Assembly (NCBI GenBank): GCA_044353165.1
Contig: JBILCM010000091.1
Coordinates: 1 to 8,570, forward strand
DNA length: 8,570 bases
Direction of reading: 5' to 3'
Source of the DNA: JBILCM01 sp044353165
GTDB taxonomy: Bacteria; Bacillota; Bacilli; Paenibacillales; YIM-B00363
The translations under genes and the position numbers were made by a program. The notes beneath the pieces were generated by a model, which was given only the letters and a program-made list of their open reading frames with translations, was not told the DNA's origin and did not search any database. Positions 1 to 6,879 of this stretch are shown piece after piece (position 1 is the first letter of the stretch; every line of letters begins with the position of its first letter).

Positions 1-533
1 TAGTCGGCCTCGCCCCATTTTTGCCTCATGCCATCATCGGTTAAATAAGCTTGGTCCGCGACGGTGTCTGTGACGACTGCATCTAGAGGGTTGCCCGACT
101 GCATGCGGTGCACCAAATACGTTCGCGCTGCGATCGCCTGCGCCTTCAATGCCTCCGGCTCGAACTCCGCCGGCATCTCTGCTGCGATCACGCCCAGCAC
201 ATATTCTTCTAGTGGAACATGTATCGTGTGGCGCTGCTTGCTAAGGAATACAGGGACTTGAATCGCCCCTTGTTTTTGCGTCCCCAGTGCAGCGGTTGCC
301 TGTTGCAGCGATGCCGCGTCTTGATTCGGTGATGCCGTGCCTTGATTCGGTGATCCCGTGCCTTGATTCAGCGATGCCGCGCCTTGATTCGATGTTTCCA
401 TTGCCTGGATTTGCACATCATTGAATCTAATGCTTTGCCACGGATTTACTATAATCATAGGGAGCAACCAGATGGTTCCGAATAAACTAAGTATCGATAT
501 GACTATAACACCGTATCTCCATGCTTGCCGCAA
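1..533 (-). CDS. spoIID: Stage II sporulation protein D (SpoIID), N-terminal part, cut by the window edge
   Basis: SpoIID is a membrane-anchored lytic transglycosylase. With SpoIIM and SpoIIP it degrades septal peptidoglycan so that the mother cell can engulf the forespore. Only the first 177 codons are present, about half of the usual 340-400; the 3' end lies outside the window. Residues 9-29 form one N-terminal membrane segment. Residues 49-76 are a repetitive Asn-Gln-Gly-rich linker. From about residue 91 the family signature is clear: VPLEEYVLGVIAAEMPAEF (106-124) followed by EALKAQAIAARTY (127-139). Glu119 probably corresponds to the catalytic Glu of the B. subtilis enzyme. I chose the TTG at 531-533 because GGAGGG lies 7 nt upstream. 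A TTG at 537-539 is too close to that site, and an in-frame GTG further upstream has none. It follows murA on the same strand, the B. subtilis order, but a 450-bp gap with a terminator suggests separate transcription. Confidence 0.93.
   Translation of the reverse strand, partial: MRQAWRYGVIVISILSLFGTIWLLPMIIVNPWQSIRFNDVQIQAMETSNQGAASLNQGTGSPNQGTASPNQDAASLQQATAALGTQKQGAIQVPVFLSKQRHTIHVPLEEYVLGVIAAEMPAEFEPEALKAQAIAARTYLVHRMQSGNPLDAVVTDTVADQAYLTDDGMRQKWGEAD
307..390 (-). repeat. Four 21-bp tandem repeats encoding a heptapeptide linker in SpoIID
   Basis: Four consecutive 21-nt units (307-327, 328-348, 349-369, 370-390) differ at only a few positions. On the minus strand they encode the heptad N-Q-(G/D)-(A/T)-(A/G)-S-(L/P), four times in a row, as residues 49-76 of SpoIID. 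The repeat lies between the membrane segment and the catalytic domain, so it most likely acts as a flexible extracytoplasmic spacer. The in-frame unit length means copies can be gained or lost without breaking the gene. The function is inferred; the periodicity is read directly from the sequence. Confidence 0.9.
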
Positions 534-540
534 CTGCAAT

Positions 541-546
541 CCCTCC
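541..546 (-). promoter_or_regulatory. Ribosome binding site that decides the spoIID start
   Basis: The minus strand reads GGAGGG here, 7 nt before the TTG at 531-533. No ATG with similar spacing exists in this frame, so this site is the main argument for a TTG start. Confidence 0.7.
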
Positions 547-562
547 GTACACACTCTAATGC

Positions 563-590
563 ATACTATGTGGAGGGCCGTATTGATAGA
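563..590 (-). promoter_or_regulatory. Weak SigmaE-like promoter candidate for spoIID
   Basis: On the minus strand CATAGTAT (563-570) resembles the SigmaE -10 element CATACANT. A poor -35-like TCTATC (585-590) lies 14 nt upstream. Transcription would begin near 556, giving a short leader into the ribosome binding site. In B. subtilis spoIID is SigmaE-dependent, which makes this a reasonable place to look, but the -35 match is weak. Confidence 0.25.
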
Positions 591-691
591 ACTTCGTAAT
601 GCAAGCGATGAAGTCTCGAGGATGGGCCAATTTCTCAACCCTTGTCGTGGGGGTTCGGATTCCGCGCGCCGCTGTAGCACGCGACCATGTG
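591..691. other. Intergenic stretch with no recognised feature
   Basis: Between the spoIID leader and the 41-bp array I see no convincing gene, RNA or strong promoter. There is a weak inverted repeat, AACCC/GGGTT with a 9-nt loop (about 638-656), too short to interpret. Together with the neighbouring array and terminator it makes up the 450-bp gap between spoIID and murA. Confidence 0.6.
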
Positions 692-885
692 CGTATGTTC
701 AAAAAATGAACATGCGTGTATCGCAGTCGGTACGTATGTTCAGAAAATGAACATGCGTGTATCGCAGTCGGTACGTATGTTCAGAAAATGAACATACAGG
801 TAACGCGGTCGGTACGTATGTTCAAAAAATGAACATGCGTGTATCGCAGTCGGTGCGTATGTTCAAAAAATGAACATGCGTGTTC
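692..885. repeat. Five-copy 41-bp tandem array, each unit with a perfect palindrome
   Basis: Units begin at 692, 733, 774, 815 and 856, a spacing of exactly 41 bp each time. Each contains the dyad ATGTTCARAAAATGAACAT (7-bp arms, 5-nt A-rich centre) at 695-713, 736-754, 777-795, 818-836 and 859-877. The spacer between dyads is also conserved: copies 1, 2 and 4 share GCGTGTATCGCAGTCGGT, copy 3 is diverged, and copy 5 drifts after about position 885. Because the intervening DNA repeats as well, this is not a CRISPR array. A looser relative (TCAAATTTTGA core) occurs at 918-944. Possible roles are a multi-site operator on one face of the helix, a set of RNA or DNA hairpins, or a minisatellite without function. 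I cannot decide between these from one sequence. Confidence 0.93.
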
Positions 886-946
886 GTGAGTCCGTGGGTT
901 GCGGCGTGAGGTGCGTGCGTATCGTCAAATTTTGAAAATACACGAA

Positions 947-973
947 CCCCACCCTGTGGTAGCTGGGGTGGGG
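947..973 (-). terminator. Probable rho-independent terminator of murA
   Basis: An 8-bp perfect GC-rich stem, CCCCACCC paired with GGGTGGGG, encloses an 11-nt loop (955-965), and begins 10 nt after the murA stop codon. On the minus strand the following bases (TTCGTGTATTTTC) are only moderately T-rich, so termination may be incomplete. The position directly after murA supports the call. Confidence 0.65.
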
Positions 974-983
974 GCACATGTTT

Positions 984-2330
984 CTATGCTAACGATGGGG
1001 AAATTTGTGTCGAGAACATCGTAAACTGGCGATTTTCGGCATCTTCTGCATCATCCGCATTTTCGGCTATTCTATAGGTGCGTTCGACGTCTGCACCCAG
1101 ACATTGAAGCTTGCCTGCAATATCCACATATCCGCGGTCAAGATGATGCAGTCCTGTAATTCTGCTCTCTCCGTCTGCCACCAACGCAGCCAAGACGAGA
1201 GCTGCTCCCGCACGGAGATCCGAGGCTTGTAAATCCGCTCCCAGGAGCGATGTGTTCCCGCGAATGACCGCCGATCGACCATCCACCCGGATTTGGGCAT
1301 TCATTTTCTTAAACTCCTCCACATGCATGAAGCGGTTTTCAAAAACGGTCTCCGTAATGATGCTTGTCCCGTCTGAAGTGAGCATCAATGCCATCATCTG
1401 CGCCTGCATATCCGTGGGGAATCCAGGGTAAGGCAGCGTCTTGATGTCGACTGATTTCAACTTCCCGCTGGAACGGACACGCACGCCATTCTCCTCGATG
1501 TCGATGAGAACGCCCATCTCCTGAAGCTTGGAAATCAACGGCGCAAGATGATCCGCGATTGCGCCTTCGATGTAGACGTCGCTCTGGGTAATCGCTGCAG
1601 CGATCATATACGTTCCTGCTTCCACACGGTCGGGAATGACGGTGTGTGTGACGCCGTGCAGCTTATCGACCCCTTCGATGCGAATCAATCCTGTGCCTGC
1701 ACCTCGAATTTTGGCGCCCATCGCATTGAGGAAATTCGCAAGGTCTACAATTTCCGGCTCTTTCGCTGCATTCTCAATCGTAGTCACACCGTCTGCTAAA
1801 GAAGCCGCCATCATGATATTCTCCGTTGCGCCTACGCTTGCGACATCGAGATATATTTTGGCACCTTTTAATTTCGATCCGTTCGTTCGGGCTTCAATGT
1901 ACCCTTGTCCGAGATCAATTTCTGCGCCCATCGCTTCGAACCCTTTAAGGTGTTGATCGATCGGGCGAGTTCCTATGGCACAGCCTCCGGGCAACGCAAT
2001 TCGCGCGTAACCCATCCGAGCTAATAAAGGTCCCATAACAAGGAAGGACGCTCGCATTTTTCGGATTAATTCATAGGGGGCAACGCATTGATGCACTTGG
2101 ACTGCATTTATGTATACGGTCTCGTCTTGGTAATGAATTTCTGCGCCTAATGCTTTCAACACTTGGCTAATTGTATCCACATCATCGAGTGGCGGGGCGT
2201 CTGCAATGCGGCATTCACCTTCTGAAGCCAGGATTGAAGCTGCTATAATCGGCAGAACCGCATTCTTCGCACCGTTTACTTTGACCTTCCCGCTTAGTCG
2301 CTTGCCTCCGCGGATGATTATTGTATTCAT
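984..2330 (-). CDS. murA: UDP-N-acetylglucosamine 1-carboxyvinyltransferase (MurA)
   Basis: MurA transfers enolpyruvate from PEP to UDP-GlcNAc in the cytoplasm, the first committed step of peptidoglycan synthesis and the target of fosfomycin. The 448-residue protein keeps the whole active-site set at near-canonical positions: Lys22-Asn23 in GAKNAVLP, Arg93 in RKMRASF, the PEP-binding Cys117 in LPGGCAIGTRPID, Asp307 in PGFPTDMQAQ and Arg399 in HHLDRGY. Cys117 (not Asp) predicts fosfomycin sensitivity of this copy. The core ends near residue 418, close to the E. coli length. An extra 30-residue, partly acidic tail (419-448, with ENADDAEDAEN) follows. The ATG at 2330 has GGAGGGG (2336-2342) just upstream. 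B. subtilis has two murA copies; the ywzB-murA-spoIID context matches murAA. Confidence 0.97.
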   Translation of the reverse strand: MNTIIIRGGKRLSGKVKVNGAKNAVLPIIAASILASEGECRIADAPPLDDVDTISQVLKALGAEIHYQDETVYINAVQVHQCVAPYELIRKMRASFLVMGPLLARMGYARIALPGGCAIGTRPIDQHLKGFEAMGAEIDLGQGYIEARTNGSKLKGAKIYLDVASVGATENIMMAASLADGVTTIENAAKEPEIVDLANFLNAMGAKIRGAGTGLIRIEGVDKLHGVTHTVIPDRVEAGTYMIAAAITQSDVYIEGAIADHLAPLISKLQEMGVLIDIEENGVRVRSSGKLKSVDIKTLPYPGFPTDMQAQMMALMLTSDGTSIITETVFENRFMHVEEFKKMNAQIRVDGRSAVIRGNTSLLGADLQASDLRAGAALVLAALVADGESRITGLHHLDRGYVDIAGKLQCLGADVERTYRIAENADDAEDAENRQFTMFSTQISPSLA

Positions 2331-2368
2331 TCTTTCCCCTCCGCGCGTCCGTTCTACATAATGTTACA

Positions 2369-2397
2369 AGTTTAGCACCCGTCATGTCGCGATACAA
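2369..2397 (-). promoter_or_regulatory. SigmaA-type promoter candidate for murA
   Basis: On the minus strand TTGTAT (-35, 2392-2397) and TAAACT (-10, 2369-2374) are separated by 17 nt. Transcription would start near 2362, leaving a leader of about 32 nt that contains the GGAGGGG site. Spacing and position are good and the hexamers are moderate. It lies in the 121-bp gap after ywzB. Confidence 0.5.
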
Positions 2398-2451
2398 CTA
2401 TTAAGTTTCTACAATACTACCCATTGTTAACAAACCGTTGGCATCCTATTC

Positions 2452-2667
2452 TTAGGACGACCATCCAAAGTATGAAAGCACAAACTCGGCAAAGAAGTGA
2501 CCCAGAATAACGGCGAGCAGCAGATGAAGCATTCGGGCTTGCGGACTGCCCGGTACGCGCACAAATCGTTCAAACTTCAAGCTCTGTAAGGCCCACCAAC
2601 TCAGATAAATGCTTGCCAGGACGATCACCATAGGAATCCAAGGGGCAACTTGGAACGCATTCGACAT
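2452..2667 (-). CDS. ywzB: Small membrane protein of the YwzB/DUF1146 family
   Basis: A 71-residue protein with two hydrophobic helices (about residues 9-28 and 46-66) joined by a basic, cytoplasm-type loop containing SLKFERFVRVPGSPQARML. Length, two-helix plan, the W(W)ALQSLKF-type motif and the position directly before murA all fit the DUF1146 (YwzB) family of Bacillota, whose function is unknown. The ATG at 2667 is preceded by AAGGAG (2678-2683) at a slightly long 10-nt spacing; no other in-frame start fits. Only 42 bp separate it from the end of the protease gene, so it may be co-transcribed with it, while murA downstream appears to have its own promoter. Confidence 0.85.
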   Translation of the reverse strand: MSNAFQVAPWIPMVIVLASIYLSWWALQSLKFERFVRVPGSPQARMLHLLLAVILGHFFAEFVLSYFGWSS

Positions 2668-2709
2668 GTAACGACGTCTCCTTCCTAACTATATCGGCAG
2701 TGGTTGCAT

Positions 2710-5268
2710 TTATTTCAATACACGAGATAAGAACGATGTGAATTCGGCTCGTGTCGCGGAATCATTCGGGCGGAATGTCCCGTCCTTGAAGCCATTGACT
2801 TGCTTCGCTTCTGCGAATGCTTGAATGGCAGGCGCCGCCCACAAATCATTGGGCACATCGATAAATCTTGAGTTTAGCCGCTTCTTCGGTACGCCCTTGA
2901 TTTTCGCTGCCCATGCGACGAGCGTCGTCATCTCCGCACGGGTAATCAGTGCATCCGGTCGGAACATCCCGTCCGGGTAACCACGAACACCGCCATTCTT
3001 TACTAGGCGGAAAATCCAACCACTCGCCCAATGCTCCTTCGTGACATCCGGGAACGACGTCGTAGAGTTCAGCGGCTTCAAACCGTAAGCGCGTGCAACC
3101 ATGATCGCTGCTTCAGCGCGTGTCACGTTCTGGTTCGGAAGAAATTGAAAATTGCCATAACCTTGCACGACGTTCAATGCGGTTAATCTCTCGATCGCAT
3201 CCCTCGCCCAATGAAGTTCAATGTCCCGATAACCCGCAATTAACGTGGCCCGATTGAATTTCAATCTATACTGTTGGTCCTGGAACGAAACATCGGTGGT
3301 CAATCGAACATAATATACGCCAGGATTTAGCTCATGAGATGACCGTAAATCTGTTGTGCCGAAGTCACTGGATCTCACAAAGAGAGGCTTCGTTGATGAT
3401 GAGAATATGGTATAAGTCATCATTCGATTGAATGGAATGTTCGATAAGTCAACATCGATTACACTTTTACGGGTTAGACGAAATTGGTACCAATCCTTAT
3501 CTTGTGCCGAATGGAAAACGCCGTTAAGCGCACGATCGAACGTGATTGTTGTTGCTTGAAATGAATAATTATTCGGTTCAAAATCGTCTGTGTATTTTCG
3601 TTCATATTGATAACGCAACTGGTATTCTCCTACAACAGGTTGCGCATACCTATCTTTCACATTACGTACTCTAAAATAATAGGTTCCCGGTTTCACTTGA
3701 ATCGGATCGGAAAATTCGGATTCCCCATCGCTCGCATCATCATATACATTCTGTGTGCCGTCTGTCTCGGAGTACACCAGGAGTTCAGGATCGACGCGCG
3801 GCGTGTCCGTATCGACTCGCAAGCGAAGGGTACCCGGCACTGTAAACTTCATGGCATACCAGTCTTGATCGTCTAATTGATGGAACGTACCTGTTGCTAC
3901 CCCGCTGCGATCTGCCAGTAGGAATGATTGATACGTTCTGTCGTTGGGTTCATAGGCATCAATATAAATATGAAAATTGCTCTCCATCACATAACTGATA
4001 CGCGGTGGTAATGCCTTCCCGGCTTGCGGCACAAATTTGAGCCCGATCATTAATTTGCGATCTGTCGTTCGAAGTCGTATGGAAGGATTGCTAGAGATGT
4101 CAAACCGAAGCAATGGTTTGTCCTCACCTTGATCCATCAATAGTTCAATCGGTAACGCTTGACCGTCTTTCCCCGTGATGCGAAGGCTAACATCTCCCGG
4201 GTACGGAGGTTCGAATGTGAACCAATCTTCATCCGATGCTGACTCTAACTCGCCCTGCAACAGGCCAATCGACGAAACGAATGCTGCGTTGCTGCGGTTA
4301 TTATTGGGTTCAAACATATCCGATTTGGGTTGTATCGAGATCGCTGTGTCCGCACGTAGCAAACCATATCCTTCATACGGGTTCCATCTACGTTGTGAGG
4401 AAAAAGCGGTCTGCCGCAGTCGTTCACGAATATCACTCGGTTTTAAATCTGGATTTAAACCTAGCATAAGCGCTGCTACTGCTGTCACTTGTGGAGCTGC
4501 CATGGATGTACCTTCTTTATAGGCATATCCACCGCCCATCGTCGTTGTGTAGACATACCATGGGGCCATCAGATCCACTTCTGGGCCAAAATTTGACATG
4601 CTCTTATAAGCATTCGTCAACGATGCGCCACCTACCGCAATAACGGAAGGATAAGCCGCCGGGTACATAACGCTCTCACCTAGATTGCCTGTGGCTGCAA
4701 CCATAAGCACGCCTTTGCTTTCGGCGTAGGCCACAATGTTAGATAAATAAGAAGAGTACAGATGTAGTCCAAGTGAAAGCACAACAATGTCCGCCCCATT
4801 GTCGACTGCATATCGAATCCCTTGACCTAGATGCTCCTCTTGGCCAAGACCGCTGGATGCAATCGCTTTGATCGGCATAATTCGCGCATTGGGTGCGATG
4901 CCCGCGATGCCTTCTCCGTTATTCGTAACGGCTGCAATGATCCCGGCTACGTTGGTACCGTGTCCCGAATCATCTTGCGGTGGTTGTGAGGGGGTTAGAA
5001 TGTTCGTGCCTGACACGATGCGATCCTTCAAATCGGGGTGCGACAAATCAACTCCTGTGTCTACAATAGCCACGGTGACTGGAGTGAGTTCGCGTTTGCC
5101 AATCCAATCCCAAGCTGCAGGGATGCGGATTTGTTTTAAATAATATTGTTTATCAAAAAGAGGATCATTGGACGCACTCTGTGCTGCCATTGTAGCTGCT
5201 GCCATGGTCAATCCAGCAATCACGATCGCAACACGGACACATCTCCTTAACCATGTGATAAGGTACAT
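2710..5268 (-). CDS. Secreted S8 (subtilisin-like) serine protease with PPC-like modules and three SLH anchors
   Basis: An 852-residue exported protease held on the cell surface. A signal peptide covers about residues 1-32 (basic WLRRCVR, then a hydrophobic core ending AAQSA). The S8 catalytic domain spans about 48-310 with the full triad: Asp70 (AIVDTGVD), His103 (DSGHGTNVAG) and Ser255 (GTSMAAPQ), plus the oxyanion Asn195 (ATGN). Three beta-rich PPC-like modules follow, each opening with an Asp-x-(F/Y)-Glu-Pro-Asn motif (317, 437, 561) and carrying an acidic D-x-D-W motif about 29 residues later. Three SLH domains (about 681-731, 739-791, 802-850), each with TRAE, should bind secondary cell-wall polysaccharide. 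The ATG at 5268 is preferred over a start 72 codons further upstream: it has GGGAGAT at good spacing and begins the signal peptide, while the upstream extension would overlap nuoN. No classical propeptide is evident. The substrate is unknown. Confidence 0.93.
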   Translation of the reverse strand: MYLITWLRRCVRVAIVIAGLTMAAATMAAQSASNDPLFDKQYYLKQIRIPAAWDWIGKRELTPVTVAIVDTGVDLSHPDLKDRIVSGTNILTPSQPPQDDSGHGTNVAGIIAAVTNNGEGIAGIAPNARIMPIKAIASSGLGQEEHLGQGIRYAVDNGADIVVLSLGLHLYSSYLSNIVAYAESKGVLMVAATGNLGESVMYPAAYPSVIAVGGASLTNAYKSMSNFGPEVDLMAPWYVYTTTMGGGYAYKEGTSMAAPQVTAVAALMLGLNPDLKPSDIRERLRQTAFSSQRRWNPYEGYGLLRADTAISIQPKSDMFEPNNNRSNAAFVSSIGLLQGELESASDEDWFTFEPPYPGDVSLRITGKDGQALPIELLMDQGEDKPLLRFDISSNPSIRLRTTDRKLMIGLKFVPQAGKALPPRISYVMESNFHIYIDAYEPNDRTYQSFLLADRSGVATGTFHQLDDQDWYAMKFTVPGTLRLRVDTDTPRVDPELLVYSETDGTQNVYDDASDGESEFSDPIQVKPGTYYFRVRNVKDRYAQPVVGEYQLRYQYERKYTDDFEPNNYSFQATTITFDRALNGVFHSAQDKDWYQFRLTRKSVIDVDLSNIPFNRMMTYTIFSSSTKPLFVRSSDFGTTDLRSSHELNPGVYYVRLTTDVSFQDQQYRLKFNRATLIAGYRDIELHWARDAIERLTALNVVQGYGNFQFLPNQNVTRAEAAIMVARAYGLKPLNSTTSFPDVTKEHWASGWIFRLVKNGGVRGYPDGMFRPDALITRAEMTTLVAWAAKIKGVPKKRLNSRFIDVPNDLWAAPAIQAFAEAKQVNGFKDGTFRPNDSATRAEFTSFLSRVLK

Positions 5269-5312
5269 AGCGTATCTCCCCTGTATTCTGGCAACGGTAA
5301 TGGAACGCAGAA

Positions 5313-5338
5313 GACCGCCAAGAAATACCCTGGCGGCC
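5313..5338 (-). terminator. Hairpin after nuoN, possible terminator of the nuo operon
   Basis: On the minus strand an 11-bp stem (three G-U pairs in RNA) with a TATT loop begins 22 nt after the nuoN stop; the core is CCGCCA/TGGCGG. The following TTCTGCGTTCC is only mildly T-rich, so this may be a leaky terminator or a processing hairpin that lets some transcript reach the protease gene. Confidence 0.5.
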
Positions 5339-5360
5339 AAAGATGTTGTACAGCGACACC

Positions 5361-6875
5361 TTATCCCGTAAAGAAATCTACAGTAAACTGGAACAAACCA
5401 TTCAAAAACCCGAGCACCACGGCAGGGAATATACCGAGGACAACGCTCGTGATTGCAGAAATCCACAACGTCAAACCAAGCCATGGATTGACATGCACTT
5501 CAGGGCTTCCGTCACCTGGACGCATGAACATCTGGCGGATGAATCCAAAATAGAAATAGAATGACACGACGCTTGTGACAATCATTACGATGGCTAGCCA
5601 ATACAGTTTCACATGCAAGGCGCCAAACAAGATGAACAACTTCCCAAAGAATCCTGCCGTGATTGGAATGCCTGCGAGTGAAAGTACAATAATGACGATA
5701 GCGATCGCTGTCCATGGAGCGCGGTGATACAATCCTGCGAAGCCACGCAGTTCATCATGTCCTGCAGATTGCGACATGATGCTGACTGCTGCGAATGCGC
5801 CCATATTCATTAACAAATAAGCGATTAAATAATACGTTAACTCCGACATGCCTTGAACGTGAAACAAGTCGACGCCGGCAACGACCGGAACGAGTAAATA
5901 ACCGGCATTCGCTACGCCGGAGAGGGCGAGCAATCGTTTGGCATTCTCTTGGCGCAGTGCCATCGTATTCCCTACGACCATGGCCACAGCTGCCAACACA
6001 GCGAAGGCCAAGAACATATCGTCTGCAAGCGGTGTTTCGGCTGTGCCGACGCCATAGTACACGTTGTAAAACAATCGGTAAAGCAAGGCGAATCCCGCCG
6101 CTTTCGACACGACCGCTAAATAAGCGGTAACAGGTGTCGCTGCACCCTGGTATACATCCGGTGCCCAAGCATGGAATGGAGCCGCAGCAATTTTAAATCC
6201 GATGCCCGTAAGCATTAAGAAGAAACTGACGTACATGAGCGATGCGTTCTCGCCAATTCCCATTCTTAACGCCTCGTTGATCGCTGCTAAATTCGTCGAT
6301 CCTGAAAGTCCATACAGGAATGACATCCCATAGAGAATGAATGCTGATGAAATTCCACCCATCACGACATACTTGAAAGCTGCTTCGCTTGATATGGAGA
6401 TTCGCTTTCTCATCCCCACCATAATGTAAGTTGTGACGCTGAGCAATTCCAGTCCGACAAAAAGCATGATCAAATCAGCCGATGAGGCCATAATCATTGC
6501 GCCGATCGTTGCGGGTATAAAGAAATAATAATATTCACCAAGATCATCGGATGATAGATGGTCTTGCTTTGTGCCTAGACTCATAAGAATCGAGAGCGCT
6601 GCGCCAATAAGAAAAATTAATTTCATGATCAGTGCAAAGTCATCTACACGATATGTTTGGTTCAATAATACCGTAGGTTCATCCACGCCCAATTGCATGA
6701 TGACGAATGCGGCTGAAACCCCAAATGCAAGCAATGTCAGCCAACCGATAGGTTTGCGATTCACGGTGTTCGGAAGCAAGAGATCGAGCACTGCAAGAAT
6801 GACTGCCGCAACCAGTAAAGACAATTCTGGAGCGAGGTGAACAAGATCTGAGACGAGAAGTCGTTGGAACTCCAT
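5361..6875 (-). CDS. nuoN: NADH-quinone oxidoreductase subunit N (NuoN)
   Basis: NuoN is one of three antiporter-like membrane subunits of respiratory complex I. It carries one of the proton channels driven by quinone reduction. The 504-residue protein is almost entirely transmembrane helices (about 14). The charged residues of the proton path are present: Glu143 in GLELLSVTTY, Lys228 in GIGFKIAAAPFHAW and Lys258 in AVVSKAAG. The 30-residue gap between the two lysines equals that in E. coli NuoN. PDVYQGAATPV is a further family signature. I prefer the ATG at 6875, with AGGTGG 8 nt upstream, giving a 4-nt gap after the nuoM stop. A GTG at 6887 (8-nt overlap, 508 residues) is possible but has a poorer ribosome binding site. 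Either way it is translationally close to nuoM and last in the nuo operon. Confidence 0.96.
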   Translation of the reverse strand: MEFQRLLVSDLVHLAPELSLLVAAVILAVLDLLLPNTVNRKPIGWLTLLAFGVSAAFVIMQLGVDEPTVLLNQTYRVDDFALIMKLIFLIGAALSILMSLGTKQDHLSSDDLGEYYYFFIPATIGAMIMASSADLIMLFVGLELLSVTTYIMVGMRKRISISSEAAFKYVVMGGISSAFILYGMSFLYGLSGSTNLAAINEALRMGIGENASLMYVSFFLMLTGIGFKIAAAPFHAWAPDVYQGAATPVTAYLAVVSKAAGFALLYRLFYNVYYGVGTAETPLADDMFLAFAVLAAVAMVVGNTMALRQENAKRLLALSGVANAGYLLVPVVAGVDLFHVQGMSELTYYLIAYLLMNMGAFAAVSIMSQSAGHDELRGFAGLYHRAPWTAIAIVIIVLSLAGIPITAGFFGKLFILFGALHVKLYWLAIVMIVTSVVSFYFYFGFIRQMFMRPGDGSPEVHVNPWLGLTLWISAITSVVLGIFPAVVLGFLNGLFQFTVDFFTG

Positions 6876-6879
6876 CGGT

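Noticed and set aside
421..750. Plus-strand frame of 109 codons across the spoIID start and the array
   Set aside because: It overlaps the well-supported spoIID on the other strand, runs into the tandem repeat, and its product has no recognisable domain or good ribosome binding site.
692..885. CRISPR array
   Set aside because: The DNA between the palindromes is itself repeated and nearly identical, so there are no variable spacers, and no cas genes are in the window.
872..885. LexA/DinR-type box (GAAC...GTTC)
   Set aside because: The gap between GAAC and GTTC is 6 nt here, while the Gram-positive LexA box needs 4. It occurs only in the last copy, where the dyad arm happens to meet a GTTC.
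2430..2460. Terminator after ywzB
   Set aside because: Only a short TCCTA/TAGGA hairpin overlapping the stop codon is present, with no T-tract.
2688..2718. Promoter for ywzB (TTGAAA and TATAGT on the minus strand)
   Set aside because: The spacer is 19 nt, and the predicted transcription start would fall inside the ribosome binding site, leaving no usable leader.
5269..5484. N-terminal extension of the protease into nuoN
   Set aside because: The extension lacks a signal-peptide pattern, overlaps nuoN coding sequence, and a good ribosome binding site precedes the ATG at 5268, where the signal peptide begins.
5755..6168. Long frames antisense or out of frame within nuoN, nuoM, murA and the protease
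   Set aside because: Their products are Arg/Cys/Ser-rich with no domain features, as expected for shadows of real genes in other frames.
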